Origin: a virus
Strand: one strand, 5' to 3'
Virus record (IMG/VR): IMGVR_UViG_3300020207_000100
Location: 1-32,046 of that record
DNA: 32,046 bases
The notes under the pieces: model-generated
The model's database searches: none
Told to the model about the DNA's origin: nothing
The model's input: only the letters and a program-made list of their open reading frames with translations
In this document: piece by piece, positions 22,901 through 30,556 of the stretch
How the letters are laid out: each line of letters starts with the position of its first letter
Position numbering within the stretch: position 1 is the stretch's first letter
Translations under genes and position numbers: made by a program

Positions 22901-25900
22901 AGAAGATGCATCAAGAATAGCATCAGGTTCAGTAACAGCATCGGTTTCTCCAAATGAAGGATTTATTGTAAATGAGTTTGGTAGATTTGAAGATGATTTA
23001 AGAGTAAGTGGTAGTTTTATAGTATCTGCCTCAAATCAAATTGTTCCTACGGGTTCTTTAGATACTCACTTCTTTGTATACAATGTTGGTAATACTGCGT
23101 ACTCAATCGATGGTAGATTGAATCCAGATTTAGTATTAGTTAAAAATCTTGCATACGAATTTGAAATATCAGCATCAGGACATCCTTTCTACTTAAAAAC
23201 CGCAGCAGGAACAGGAACTGGTAACGCACTTCCATTTACAAACAATGGTGGAACGAGTGGTTCTATTTTCTTCTCTGCATCTGCACAAGGTACATATTAC
23301 TATAATTGTGAAAATCATGCCGAAATGGCAGGTACAATCTATGTTGTAGATGAATATGTACAAAGTGGGTCAATAGAATTATACAATGATACTAAAATAG
23401 AGGGTGATTTAGACCTAAATGGAAACTTAGATGTACAAAGTAGAATAGACTTTGGAACTACAATAGTTGGACCTAAGGCAGTAATAACCCAAGTATCTGC
23501 ATCTTTCTTTAGTGGTAGTGGTAGAGATTTATTTGATATTCCTATTTCACAAGATGCAAGGGATTTCCCACTACAAGCAGCAATTGCAACTGGTTCGGTA
23601 ACGGCATCACTATCACCTGACTTTAGATTTGAAATGAATGCTACCGCATCTATTAGTGGTGGATTAAATGTTGGTGGTAATGTTAAAACTACTGGTTCTT
23701 TATTAGTATCGGCATCATTTGAACCATTTGAAGATATTACAAGTCTAAATGTAGATGTTCAAAACTTTGATGGTAGTAACAAATATGTTATCAATTCAGA
23801 AAGACAACCCACATTAGAATTCTTAGTTGGTTCAACTTATACATTTTGGCAAACGGGTAGTAATAACCTAACACATGATTTAAGATTATCTACAACTTCA
23901 GATGGTACTCATAATAGTGGTACTGTGTATACGGGAAGTGTAGATACTGGAAGTATAGAAGCAGGGGAAAGTGGTTCAAGAGTAATTATTGATGTTAATT
24001 CGAACACACCAACAACTCTTTATTACTATTGTATTAATCACTCTGGTATGGGTGGTCAAATTAATGTACTTAGTGAAGAACCAACTAATGCTAATATTGT
24101 ATTTGATGGTAGAGTTGATATTAGTGATAATGTAACGGTTGAAAAGACTCTAAAGGCAGACAAATTAGTTGCCAATGAAATAAGTGGTAACTTTAGTGGT
24201 TCGGGTAGAAATTTATTTGATATTCCTCGTTCTGCATTTACTGGTGACGCATTTAGAATCGCATCTGGGTCTGTAACTGCATCGGTAACACCTGATGATG
24301 GATTTGTAGTTGAATCAATAGATAGTGGTTCTCGATTAATTGGTGATGTACAAATAACTGGTTCAACTATTATTGATACCAACTTAGATGTAGAGGGATT
24401 AACTACATTACAAACTTTATCAGCACCAAATAGTAATACATTTGGTTCTACAACAGAATCGTTACAACAAATAACAGGTTCGGTTGATGTAACTGGTTCA
24501 ATAAATGTAACGGGTTCAGTTCTCGCAACTGAATTTGTGGGTGATGGTTCTAAATTAACTGGTGTAATCGCAGAAAGAGCAGAAGATACTCCATTGATTG
24601 TTAGTGGAGGTGTAACCGCATCAGTATCACCAGAATTTGGATTTAGAGTAGAATCTCAAGCAAGTGGTTCTGAGTTTACTGGTTCAATAGATGTAGATGG
24701 AGACTTAAAAATTACAGGTATCTATACGGGTGATGGTAGTGGACTTACAAATATTGATATTGCTAATTTAGCAATTGATTCATCTCGTATCTTTACTGGT
24801 TCAATAACTGCATCAGTTGACCCCGAAGGATTCTTTAGAGTTGAAGGAGAGGGTGCAACACCCGTAACATCTGAATTTAGTGGTTCGGTTCTTGTTAGTG
24901 GTTCAATCACTGCTACAACATACTTTGGTGATGGTTCTAATTTACAAAATGTACAAGCAGCAGCAGCACCAAAAATAGCAAGTGGTTCGGTAACAGCATC
25001 AGTATCACCGGTATTCGGATTTAGAGTTGAATCTGAAGATAGTGGTTCTGAGTTTACTGGTTCGGTTGATATTAGTGGTTCATTATCAGCATCTTTATTT
25101 AGAGGTGATGGTAGTGGTCTATTTAACATCCCCGCAGAATCCTTAACTGACCTTGAGTTAGATAGAATTAAATCGGGTTCGGGTCTTGCAATTATTGACC
25201 CGAATGAAATGAATGTTAATGTTAGATTAACCGCATCAGTATTTGCTGGTGATGGTTCTGAACTATTTAACATTCCCGCAGAATCCTTAACGGACTTACA
25301 ATTAGACAGAATTACATCAGGTTCGGCATTTGCAATCATATCACCTGATAAAGGTTTAGAAATATTTACACCAGCAGACAAGGTTGATATAACTGCTTCA
25401 CTTAATGTTAGTGGTGCATTAAATGTACAAGATGGTGATTTAATCGTAGAGAGTGGTGGTGTAATATATGGTGATGGTGCAGGACTTAGAAATATTAATA
25501 TTGCAAACTTAGCATTTGAAACAAATCTACTTCAAAGTGGTGCCTTCACTGCGGAAATTTCACCTGACTTTGGATTTGTTGTAAATGCATCAGCATCAGT
25601 TAGTGGTAATTTAAGTGTAGAAAATACTATATTTGCTCCAAGATTTGAAGGTGGGTTATTTAGTGGTTCACTTAAAGGTCCTTATGAGGGAGAAGGTGAC
25701 GCAGAAGATAGAGAAATACTAATATTTGACCAATCGTTAAATAAGTTTGTACCAGTTCCTGAATCAACACCAACAACAACGGTTCCATTTAGTGATGTAA
25801 CTCAAGTAACTGTTGTTCACAACTTTGATTTAGATTATCCAATTGTACAAGTTTATGAAACAGGTTCAAACTCACAACTAATTCCTGCTTCTATTGAATC

Positions 25901-28900
25901 TATTGACAATAATACAGTAAAAATTACATTCAGTACACTAACGAGTGGACAAGTTGTTGTTGGTAGTGGTGGTTCTAAGATTAGTGGAGCAGTTAGTGGT
26001 GATAATGTAATTGGAATAGTAAACTCGGCATCAAGAGCAATAACTGCAGAACAAGCAGACTTAGCACTTGGAGTTGTAGGTTTAGATTCTGCATCTATCG
26101 CAGCAATCCAAGATTTAGAAAACTTTATAAGAAACGAACAAACTGCCTCAATGACAGTTTTATCGGCATCTTACGCAGTCACTGCTTCATTCGCATTGAA
26201 TGGTGGTGGAGGTGGTGGTAGTGGAGACTTCCTTGGTACTGCATCGTTTGTAACATCATCTGATGTATATGGTCCATTTGGAAGTGATAGTATTCAATCA
26301 GCATCTTATTCAAATTACGCAGTAACTGCCTCTTATGCTATAAACGCAGTATCTGCTGAAGATTATGTTAGAAATGACCAAACCGCATCTATGACGGTTC
26401 TTTCTTCATCATTTGCATTAACCGCATCATTCGCACTAAATGCAGGTGGAGGAGTTGGTACAGGTTTCCCATTCTCGGGTTCAGCAGAATTAACTGGTAG
26501 TTTGAATATATCAGGTGACTTAATTGTTAGTGGTGGTGCATTTATAGAAGATTTACCAGTAGGTAGTTCATCTACTATTATTTCATATGACCCAACTAAT
26601 GGTAGGTTAGAACAACAAAGTATAACTATTGCAAGTGGTACATCTGGTACGGCAGGTACAACTGGTACTGGTGGTTCATCGGGTTCAAGTGGAAGTAGTG
26701 GAACATCAGGTACATCAGGAACATCTGGTACAACCGGTTCTGAAGGTACTTCGGGAACATCGGGTACGAGTGGTACAAGTGGAACAAGTGGTACATCAGG
26801 TACATCAGGAACATCAGGTTCTTCGGGTTCTGCTGGTACGAGTGGTACAAGTGGAACAAGTGGAACGGCAGGTACATCTGGAACTTCAGGAAGTTCAGGA
26901 ACTTCGGGTTCAAGTGGAACTTCGGGTACAAGTGGTAGTTCTGGTTCAAGTGGTACTTCGGGTACAAGTGGTAGTTCAGGTTCCGCAGGAACAAGTGGAA
27001 CTTCGGGAAGTTCGGGAACTTCGGGTACATCTGGTAGTTCAGGTTCAAGTGGTACTGCCGCAGAAGACCCTGTTACTGATATTTTCATAGTAACTGCCAA
27101 TGGTTCTAATTTCTACAATATAGATGGAGTTAGACAACCAACTCTAACACTATTACGAGGATTTACTTATGAGTTTGATGAAAGTGATGCTACAAATAGT
27201 GGTCATGCTATAGCATTATCAACAACTTCTGATGGTACACATGGTGGAGGTAGTGAATATACAGTAGGTGTAACGAGAACGGGAAGTCCAGGTGTAAGTG
27301 GAGCAGAATTAAGATTTAAGGTTCCTGATAACGCACCAAATACATTATACTATTATTGTGTTAACCACACGGGAATGGGTGGTACACTTTTAATTGATAC
27401 TCTTTCAAGTGGTACATCTGGTAGTTCAGGTACTTCAGGAAGTTCAGGAACAAGTGGTACAACGGGTTCTGCTGGTACGAGTGGTACATCTGGTACGAGT
27501 GGTACAAATGGTTCTTCAGGTAGTTCTGGTTCATCGGGTTCATCTGGTTCAAGTGGAACAAGTGGTTCTTCTGGTTCATCAGGAACAAGTGGTTCTTCGG
27601 GTTCTGATGGTTCAAGTGGAACAAGTGGAAGTTCGGGAAGTTCAGGAACTGCTGGTTCAAGTGGTACGGCAGGTTCAAGTGGAACAAGTGGAAGTTCGGG
27701 AAGTAGTGGAACCGCAGGAACAAGTGGTTCAAGTGGTTCTTCTGGTTCAGGTGGAGAAAGTGGTACATCTGGTACATCAGGTTCTTCGGGTACAAGTGGT
27801 ATAGATGGTGAAGATGGAACAAGTGGTACATCTGGTGTGAGTGGAACTTCAGGAACGAGTGGTTCTGATGGTATTGATGGTACAAATGGTACAAGTGGTT
27901 CAACGGGTTCAGCAGGAACGAGTGGTACAAGTGGTACAACTGGTACTTCGGGTTCAAGTGGAACATCTGGTAGAGATGGTACATCAGGTACATCAGGTAG
28001 TTCGGGTAGTTCGGGTACAACTGGTTCTGATGGAACATCAGGAACATCAGGAACAAGTGGAACGAGTGGTACAAGTGGAGACCCTGGTACAAGTGGTACT
28101 TCAGGAAGTTCAGGAACAAGTGGAACGAGTGGTACAACTGGTTCTGATGGTACAAGTGGAAGTAGTGGCACAAGTGGAACATCTGGTACAAATGGTACTT
28201 CAGGAAGTTCAGGAACAAGTGGAAGTAGTGGTACAACCGGTACTTCGGGTTCAAGTGGCACAAGTGGAACATCTGGTGAAGATGGTACATCTGGAACGAG
28301 TGGAACGAATGGAACTTCGGGAACTTCGGGAACGAGTGGATTAGGTACAGATGGAACTTCAGGTTCTTCTGGTACGAGTGGAGAGACAGGAACAAGTGGA
28401 ACAAGTGGTACAGATGGAACCTCTGGAACTTCGGGAACAAGTGGTTCAACTGGAACCGATGGTACGAGTGGAAGTAGTGGTACAAGTGGTACAAGTGGAA
28501 CTTCAGGAACCTCTGGTAGTTCAGGTTCTTCAGGAACAAGTGGAAGTAGTGGCACAAGTGGAACGAGTGGAAGTAGTGGTACGAGTGGTTTAGATGGTAC
28601 ATTATTTGGTTCATCAGGAACCTCTGGTACTTCAGGAACATCTGGTACATCGGGTACAAGTGGAAGTACGGGTACTTCTGGTACGAGTGGTCAAGATGGA
28701 ACATTCTTTGGTTCATCTGGTACAAGTGGTACAACTGGTTCCGATGGTACGAGTGGAACAAGTGGAACAACTGGTACATCAGGAACTTCGGGTTCTGCTG
28801 GTACGAGTGGTTCAAGTGGTTTAGATGGAACATTCTTTGGAAGTAGTGGAACTTCAGGAACATCTGGTACTTCGGGTACAACAGGTACATCTGGAACAAG

Positions 28901-30539
28901 TGGAACTGCTGGTACGGCAGGTACAAGTGGTGTTGATGGTACATTATTTGGAAGTAGTGGTACGAGTGGAGAAACTGGAACTTCAGGAACAACTGGTACG
29001 AGTGGTACAAGTGGAACGCAGGGTACATCGGGTACAAGTGGTGTAGATGGTACTTTATTTGGTAGTTCAGGTTCAAGTGGAACTTCAGGAACATCAGGTA
29101 CAACCGGTACATCTGGTTCAAGTGGAACTTCAGGAACATCTGGTTCTTCGGGTGTAGATGGTACTTTATTTGGTTCAAGTGGTTCGAGTGGAACGAGTGG
29201 TACATCGGGTACTTCGGGAACAACTGGTACGAGTGGTACAAGTGGAACGAGTGGTCAAGATGGTACTTTATTCGGTTCAAGTGGTTCAAGTGGAACCGCA
29301 GGAACGAGTGGTTCAAACGGTTCATCTGGTACATCGGGAACTTCTGGAACAAGTGGAACTTCTGGTACGAGTGGTCAAGATGGTACTTTGTTTGGAAGTA
29401 GTGGTACAAGTGGTACAAGTGGTACAACTGGTACATCAGGAACTTCGGGCACACGAGGTACATCGGGTACTTCTGGTCAAGATGGTACTTTATTTGGTTC
29501 ATCTGGTACTTCAGGTACATCGGGAACCTCTGGTACAAGTGGTGAAAGTGGTTCAAGTGGAACTTCTGGTACAAGTGGTACTTCAGGTTTAGATGGTACT
29601 TTATTCGGTTCAAGTGGTTCAAGTGGTACAGCAGGTACAACTGGTTCGGAAGGGACTTCAGGTACAAGTGGTGTAAGTGGTTCAAGTGGAACTTCTGGTA
29701 CGAGTGGTCAAGATGGTACTTTATTTGGTTCAAGTGGTAGTTCAGGTACTTCAGGAACATCTGGAACTTCAGGTACAAGTGGTTCAACTGGAACCAATGG
29801 TACAAGTGGAACTGGTGGTACTTCAGGTTTAGATGGTACTTTGTTTGGAAGTAGTGGTTCAAGTGGAACAAGTGGTGTTAGTGGTACAACCGGTACTGCA
29901 GGTACATCAGGAACTTCGGCAGCAGGTTCGAATGGTACTTCAGGTACTTCAGGTTTAGATGGTACTTTATTTGGTTCAAGTGGTTCGAGTGGAACGAGTG
30001 GTACATCTGGTATCAATGGTACAAACGGAACATCTGGTGTAAGTGGAACAAGTGGTTCATCGGGTAGTTCTATACCTTTAAGTGGTACAACCAATAATGG
30101 TTTAACTACATATAACAATGCTTTAGCAGGATTGGATGTAGAGAGTGGACTAACTTATGATGGTAATACATTAGATGTAACTGGTATCATTGACGCATCA
30201 GTATCTATTCATACAACATTATTTGAAGAATTAGTAAGTGCAGAAGGAACGGGTGGTAATGTAACATTGGATTTAACATCAGCAAACAACTTTACATATA
30301 CGGTTAATACAAATGCTACATTTACATTCTCAAACCCACCATCAAATCCAAAAGCATTAGGATTTACACTACTTTTACAAAATGGTGGTAATTATACAAT
30401 AGGATGGCCTGGTACAGTTCAATGGGCAGGTGGTGTAGCACCCGCATTAACTTCAAATGGTTATGATGTATTAGTATTCTACACATTTGATGGTGGAACA
30501 AATTATTGGGGATTCCTTAGTGGAGCAGATTTAAGATAA
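19920..30539 (+). CDS. Giant fibre protein with cupredoxin domains and collagen-like stalk, 3539 residues
   Basis: Likely a long tail or baseplate fibre. Order: short N-terminal region (~1-70); a long SGS/GSG beta-repeat region (~75-1860) with ~16 'SGSGxxLF(D/N)IPxxALxEDA' units; two cupredoxin-like domains embedded in it (~1048-1145, ~1276-1384); a 'VTVVHNFDLDYPIVQVYETG' strand domain (~1955-2015) of a type common in phage tail fibres; 'TASMTVLSASYAVTASFALN' repeats; a collagen-like Gly-Thr-Ser stretch (2240-2379); a third cupredoxin-like domain (2387-2494); a longer collagen-like stalk (2498-3383); and a C-terminal knob (~3385-3539) ending GYDVLVFYTFDGGTNYWGFL, a widespread phage fibre tip. 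The motif SIIFSSGSNRFGNDVTDLQE near 155 recurs near 875. No strong ribosome binding site is seen (weak GAG before the ATG). Such length far exceeds T4 gp37 (1026). Confidence 0.88.
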   Translation: MSQLLSGKVRVIRPSDVSVDRYEFLELAEAEPNLGVPISGSLSSGSIALVASDADGNRLFVTKIQLEEFTGSFSGSFAGDGSELNNLPDTSLLRSGSASASIAPNTGFLVNVSSSFDGDMDINGDVRITGDLLVDNRIVAREILVEIISSSIIFSSGSNRFGNDVTDLQEFTGSLSISGSFGLRGDANVTGSVFVTNDIEVNAVSASFFSGSGRDLFDIPQSALSEDASLIASGAITASTADNQFRVTSVESGSLFDGDVKLVTGSVFSGSGRDLFDIPRSALTEDALLSSFIASGSVTASVDPDFGFRLEGTDRAEFSSSLFVEGGVSASVFSGSGQGLFDIPRSALTEDALLTDLITSGSVTASVSPDDGFVVTSEESGSLFIGDVKLQSGSVFSGSGRDLFNIPRSALTEDALLSSFIVSGSVTASVSPDDGFVVTAVESGSTFFGEVRVVSGSSFSGSGEKLFDIPLAALSDETQQAINAAIAAEAKLLATGSVTASVDPEDGFIVISEASGSTFTGELRLTSGSDFSGSGAKLFNIPRTALTQDALISSFIASGSVTASVDPETGFKVEDFGSGILGTRSEFSGSVFVSRNVSIGNDLDVVGAISGAFFSGSGRDLFDIPLSAFAEEVVASTRIQQGNVTASVSNEDGFKVKSLDSGSQFTGSIDVLGGISISSGSVFSGSGAELFDIPRTALTEDALLSAFIASGSVTASTSPDDGFVVTSVDSGSTFFGEVRVQSGSAFSGSGEKLFNIPVAAIADLDTSKIFSGSVTASTSPDDGFVVTSYDSGSTFFGDIKLYTGSFSGSGANLFNIPRNALTEDALDSNRIISGAFSASIDPKTGLTVNASASIDGDLVVAGAIVSNELYTNYIATTIIYSSGSNQFGNDLSDRQEFTGSVFVTNSLDVDGVISGDGSGLFNIPQAALSDDSPRIATGSVSASVFEYREFLVASSEGSVRSIFSGSIDTQNYISASLFRGDGSGLFNIPQSALSEDASRIASGSVTASVSPNEGFIVNEFGRFEDDLRVSGSFIVSASNQIVPTGSLDTHFFVYNVGNTAYSIDGRLNPDLVLVKNLAYEFEISASGHPFYLKTAAGTGTGNALPFTNNGGTSGSIFFSASAQGTYYYNCENHAEMAGTIYVVDEYVQSGSIELYNDTKIEGDLDLNGNLDVQSRIDFGTTIVGPKAVITQVSASFFSGSGRDLFDIPISQDARDFPLQAAIATGSVTASLSPDFRFEMNATASISGGLNVGGNVKTTGSLLVSASFEPFEDITSLNVDVQNFDGSNKYVINSERQPTLEFLVGSTYTFWQTGSNNLTHDLRLSTTSDGTHNSGTVYTGSVDTGSIEAGESGSRVIIDVNSNTPTTLYYYCINHSGMGGQINVLSEEPTNANIVFDGRVDISDNVTVEKTLKADKLVANEISGNFSGSGRNLFDIPRSAFTGDAFRIASGSVTASVTPDDGFVVESIDSGSRLIGDVQITGSTIIDTNLDVEGLTTLQTLSAPNSNTFGSTTESLQQITGSVDVTGSINVTGSVLATEFVGDGSKLTGVIAERAEDTPLIVSGGVTASVSPEFGFRVESQASGSEFTGSIDVDGDLKITGIYTGDGSGLTNIDIANLAIDSSRIFTGSITASVDPEGFFRVEGEGATPVTSEFSGSVLVSGSITATTYFGDGSNLQNVQAAAAPKIASGSVTASVSPVFGFRVESEDSGSEFTGSVDISGSLSASLFRGDGSGLFNIPAESLTDLELDRIKSGSGLAIIDPNEMNVNVRLTASVFAGDGSELFNIPAESLTDLQLDRITSGSAFAIISPDKGLEIFTPADKVDITASLNVSGALNVQDGDLIVESGGVIYGDGAGLRNINIANLAFETNLLQSGAFTAEISPDFGFVVNASASVSGNLSVENTIFAPRFEGGLFSGSLKGPYEGEGDAEDREILIFDQSLNKFVPVPESTPTTTVPFSDVTQVTVVHNFDLDYPIVQVYETGSNSQLIPASIESIDNNTVKITFSTLTSGQVVVGSGGSKISGAVSGDNVIGIVNSASRAITAEQADLALGVVGLDSASIAAIQDLENFIRNEQTASMTVLSASYAVTASFALNGGGGGGSGDFLGTASFVTSSDVYGPFGSDSIQSASYSNYAVTASYAINAVSAEDYVRNDQTASMTVLSSSFALTASFALNAGGGVGTGFPFSGSAELTGSLNISGDLIVSGGAFIEDLPVGSSSTIISYDPTNGRLEQQSITIASGTSGTAGTTGTGGSSGSSGSSGTSGTSGTSGTTGSEGTSGTSGTSGTSGTSGTSGTSGTSGSSGSAGTSGTSGTSGTAGTSGTSGSSGTSGSSGTSGTSGSSGSSGTSGTSGSSGSAGTSGTSGSSGTSGTSGSSGSSGTAAEDPVTDIFIVTANGSNFYNIDGVRQPTLTLLRGFTYEFDESDATNSGHAIALSTTSDGTHGGGSEYTVGVTRTGSPGVSGAELRFKVPDNAPNTLYYYCVNHTGMGGTLLIDTLSSGTSGSSGTSGSSGTSGTTGSAGTSGTSGTSGTNGSSGSSGSSGSSGSSGTSGSSGSSGTSGSSGSDGSSGTSGSSGSSGTAGSSGTAGSSGTSGSSGSSGTAGTSGSSGSSGSGGESGTSGTSGSSGTSGIDGEDGTSGTSGVSGTSGTSGSDGIDGTNGTSGSTGSAGTSGTSGTTGTSGSSGTSGRDGTSGTSGSSGSSGTTGSDGTSGTSGTSGTSGTSGDPGTSGTSGSSGTSGTSGTTGSDGTSGSSGTSGTSGTNGTSGSSGTSGSSGTTGTSGSSGTSGTSGEDGTSGTSGTNGTSGTSGTSGLGTDGTSGSSGTSGETGTSGTSGTDGTSGTSGTSGSTGTDGTSGSSGTSGTSGTSGTSGSSGSSGTSGSSGTSGTSGSSGTSGLDGTLFGSSGTSGTSGTSGTSGTSGSTGTSGTSGQDGTFFGSSGTSGTTGSDGTSGTSGTTGTSGTSGSAGTSGSSGLDGTFFGSSGTSGTSGTSGTTGTSGTSGTAGTAGTSGVDGTLFGSSGTSGETGTSGTTGTSGTSGTQGTSGTSGVDGTLFGSSGSSGTSGTSGTTGTSGSSGTSGTSGSSGVDGTLFGSSGSSGTSGTSGTSGTTGTSGTSGTSGQDGTLFGSSGSSGTAGTSGSNGSSGTSGTSGTSGTSGTSGQDGTLFGSSGTSGTSGTTGTSGTSGTRGTSGTSGQDGTLFGSSGTSGTSGTSGTSGESGSSGTSGTSGTSGLDGTLFGSSGSSGTAGTTGSEGTSGTSGVSGSSGTSGTSGQDGTLFGSSGSSGTSGTSGTSGTSGSTGTNGTSGTGGTSGLDGTLFGSSGSSGTSGVSGTTGTAGTSGTSAAGSNGTSGTSGLDGTLFGSSGSSGTSGTSGINGTNGTSGVSGTSGSSGSSIPLSGTTNNGLTTYNNALAGLDVESGLTYDGNTLDVTGIIDASVSIHTTLFEELVSAEGTGGNVTLDLTSANNFTYTVNTNATFTFSNPPSNPKALGFTLLLQNGGNYTIGWPGTVQWAGGVAPALTSNGYDVLVFYTFDGGTNYWGFLSGADLR
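23061..23354 (+). other. Cupredoxin-like domain 1 of the fibre protein (residues ~1048-1145)
   Basis: Beta-rich domain with NPDLVLVKNLAYEFEISASG before His1088, and a final loop YYYNCENHAEMAGTIYVVDE holding Cys1130, His1133 and Met1136. The set His ... Cys-x2-His-x2-Met is the type-1 (blue) copper ligand set, with the loop spacing seen in amicyanin. Copper binding is inferred, not shown. Confidence 0.72.
23745..24071 (+). other. Cupredoxin-like domain 2 of the fibre protein (residues ~1276-1384)
   Basis: Same layout as domain 1: RQPTLEFLVGSTYTFWQTGS, His1319 in LTHDLRLSTTSDGTH, and LYYYCINHSGMGGQINV with Cys1371, His1374 and Met1377. All four candidate copper ligands are present in amicyanin-like spacing. 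Confidence 0.75.
26637..27056 (+). repeat. Collagen-like (Gly-Thr/Ser-Ser)n stretch 1 (residues 2240-2379)
   Basis: About 140 residues with Gly at almost every third position, mostly as GTS, GSS and GTA triplets and without proline. It is separated from the longer second stretch by the third cupredoxin domain. A collagen-like or polyglycine-type trimeric shaft is likely. Confidence 0.85.
27078..27401 (+). other. Cupredoxin-like domain 3 of the fibre protein (residues ~2387-2494)
   Basis: Inserted between the two collagen-like stretches. It has RQPTLTLLRGFTYEFDES, His2429 in SGHAIALSTTSDGTH, and LYYYCVNHTGMGGTLLI with Cys2480, His2483 and Met2486. It is very similar to domain 2 (STTSDGTH, YYYCxNHxGMGG), pointing to duplication within the gene. 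Confidence 0.75.
29155..29206 (+). repeat. 52-bp exact direct repeat, copy A
   Basis: By eye, 52 bases starting TAGATGGTACTTTATTTGGT and ending GTGGTACATC are identical to 29956-30007, 801 bp downstream. The flanking bases differ on both sides. It encodes the DGTLFGSSGSSGTSGTS segment in the same frame. Confidence 0.8.
29956..30007 (+). repeat. 52-bp exact direct repeat, copy B
   Basis: Second copy of the repeat at 29155-29206, in the last GTLFG unit of the stalk. Recombination between the copies would remove or add 801 bp (267 codons, in frame). Confidence 0.8.
30072..30539 (+). other. C-terminal knob of the fibre protein (residues ~3385-3539)
   Basis: After the stalk comes a ~155-residue beta domain: SGLTYDGNTLDVTGIIDAS, then NVTLDLTSANNFTYTVNTNA, TFTFSNPPSNPKALGFTLLL, TIGWPGTVQWAGGVAPALTS and GYDVLVFYTFDGGTNYWGFL. 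This arrangement is common at the ends of phage fibres and collagen-like phage proteins. A trimerising tip or receptor-contact domain is the likely role. Confidence 0.75.
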
Positions 30540-30556
30540 ACGATAAGTTATGAATT

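Larger units (their letters stand above)
20148..25500 (+). repeat. 'SGSGxxLFDIPxxALTEDA' repeat array in the fibre protein
   Basis: About 16 copies of a unit centred on SGSG/GDGS-x-x-LF(D/N)IP, most followed by an '(R/Q)(S/T)ALTEDALL', 'ASGSVTASVSPDDGFVV' and 'SGSxFxGDV' sequence of ~55-70 residues. Five more divergent units keep only GDGxxL (for example GDGSKLTGV, GDGSGLTNI, GDGAGLRNI). GDG-x-L-x-N(I/L) units are widespread in phage fibre shafts, where they form trimeric beta-structured shaft segments. Copies 2-4 are nearly identical, indicating recent expansion. Confidence 0.82.
27411..30068 (+). repeat. Collagen-like (Gly-Thr/Ser-Ser)n stalk 2 (residues 2498-3383)
   Basis: About 886 residues, with Gly at nearly every third position and Thr/Ser elsewhere. 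Occasional GSD, GVD, GQD, GIN and GEN-type triplets break the monotony; there is essentially one proline-bearing triplet (GDP). From 28596 to 29975, 13 copies of DGTLFG/DGTFFG occur every ~38 residues on average, each adding one residue (GTLF-G) and shifting the triplet register. Synonymous codons vary widely (AGT, TCA, TCT, TCG; ACA, ACT, ACG, ACC; GGT, GGA), so DNA identity is lower than protein identity. Confidence 0.9.

Noticed and set aside
20930-25381. Minus-strand frames of 74-219 residues rich in Pro/Ser/Asn opposite the fibre repeats
   Set aside because: They recur with the same shadow peptide (for example PLNTEPL, SNKSLPLPL) in step with the + strand repeats, which is the mark of antisense shadows.
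27353-28555. 400-residue minus-strand frame with VPLVPEVPEVP-type Pro/Val/Glu repeats (and a similar frame at 26363-27100)
   Set aside because: It looks like a repeat protein but is only the reverse-complement shadow of the Gly-Thr-Ser codons. No independent start signal or context.
28351-29592. Several + strand frames of Val/Gln/Glu/Arg repeats inside the stalk
   Set aside because: These are +1/+2 shadows of the repeat codons, with starts inside the fibre gene and no regulatory signals.
27361-29871. 836-residue open frame on the minus strand through the collagen-like region, rich in His/Leu/Tyr/Pro
   Set aside because: It exists because the (GGN-ACN-AGT/TCN)n composition lacks stop codons in other frames. 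The translation is monotonous, has no ribosome binding site and fully overlaps a convincing + strand gene.
26637-30068. Possible CRISPR-like or satellite array because of short periodic repeats
   Set aside because: The periodicity is 3 residues (9 bp) in a single open frame, without uniform spacers or palindromic repeats. It is protein-coding low-complexity sequence.
5568-30539. Diversity-generating retroelement or phase-variation cassette driving the repeats
   Set aside because: No reverse transcriptase, template repeat, invertase or inverted repeat is visible in the window. Repeat divergence looks like ordinary duplication and drift.
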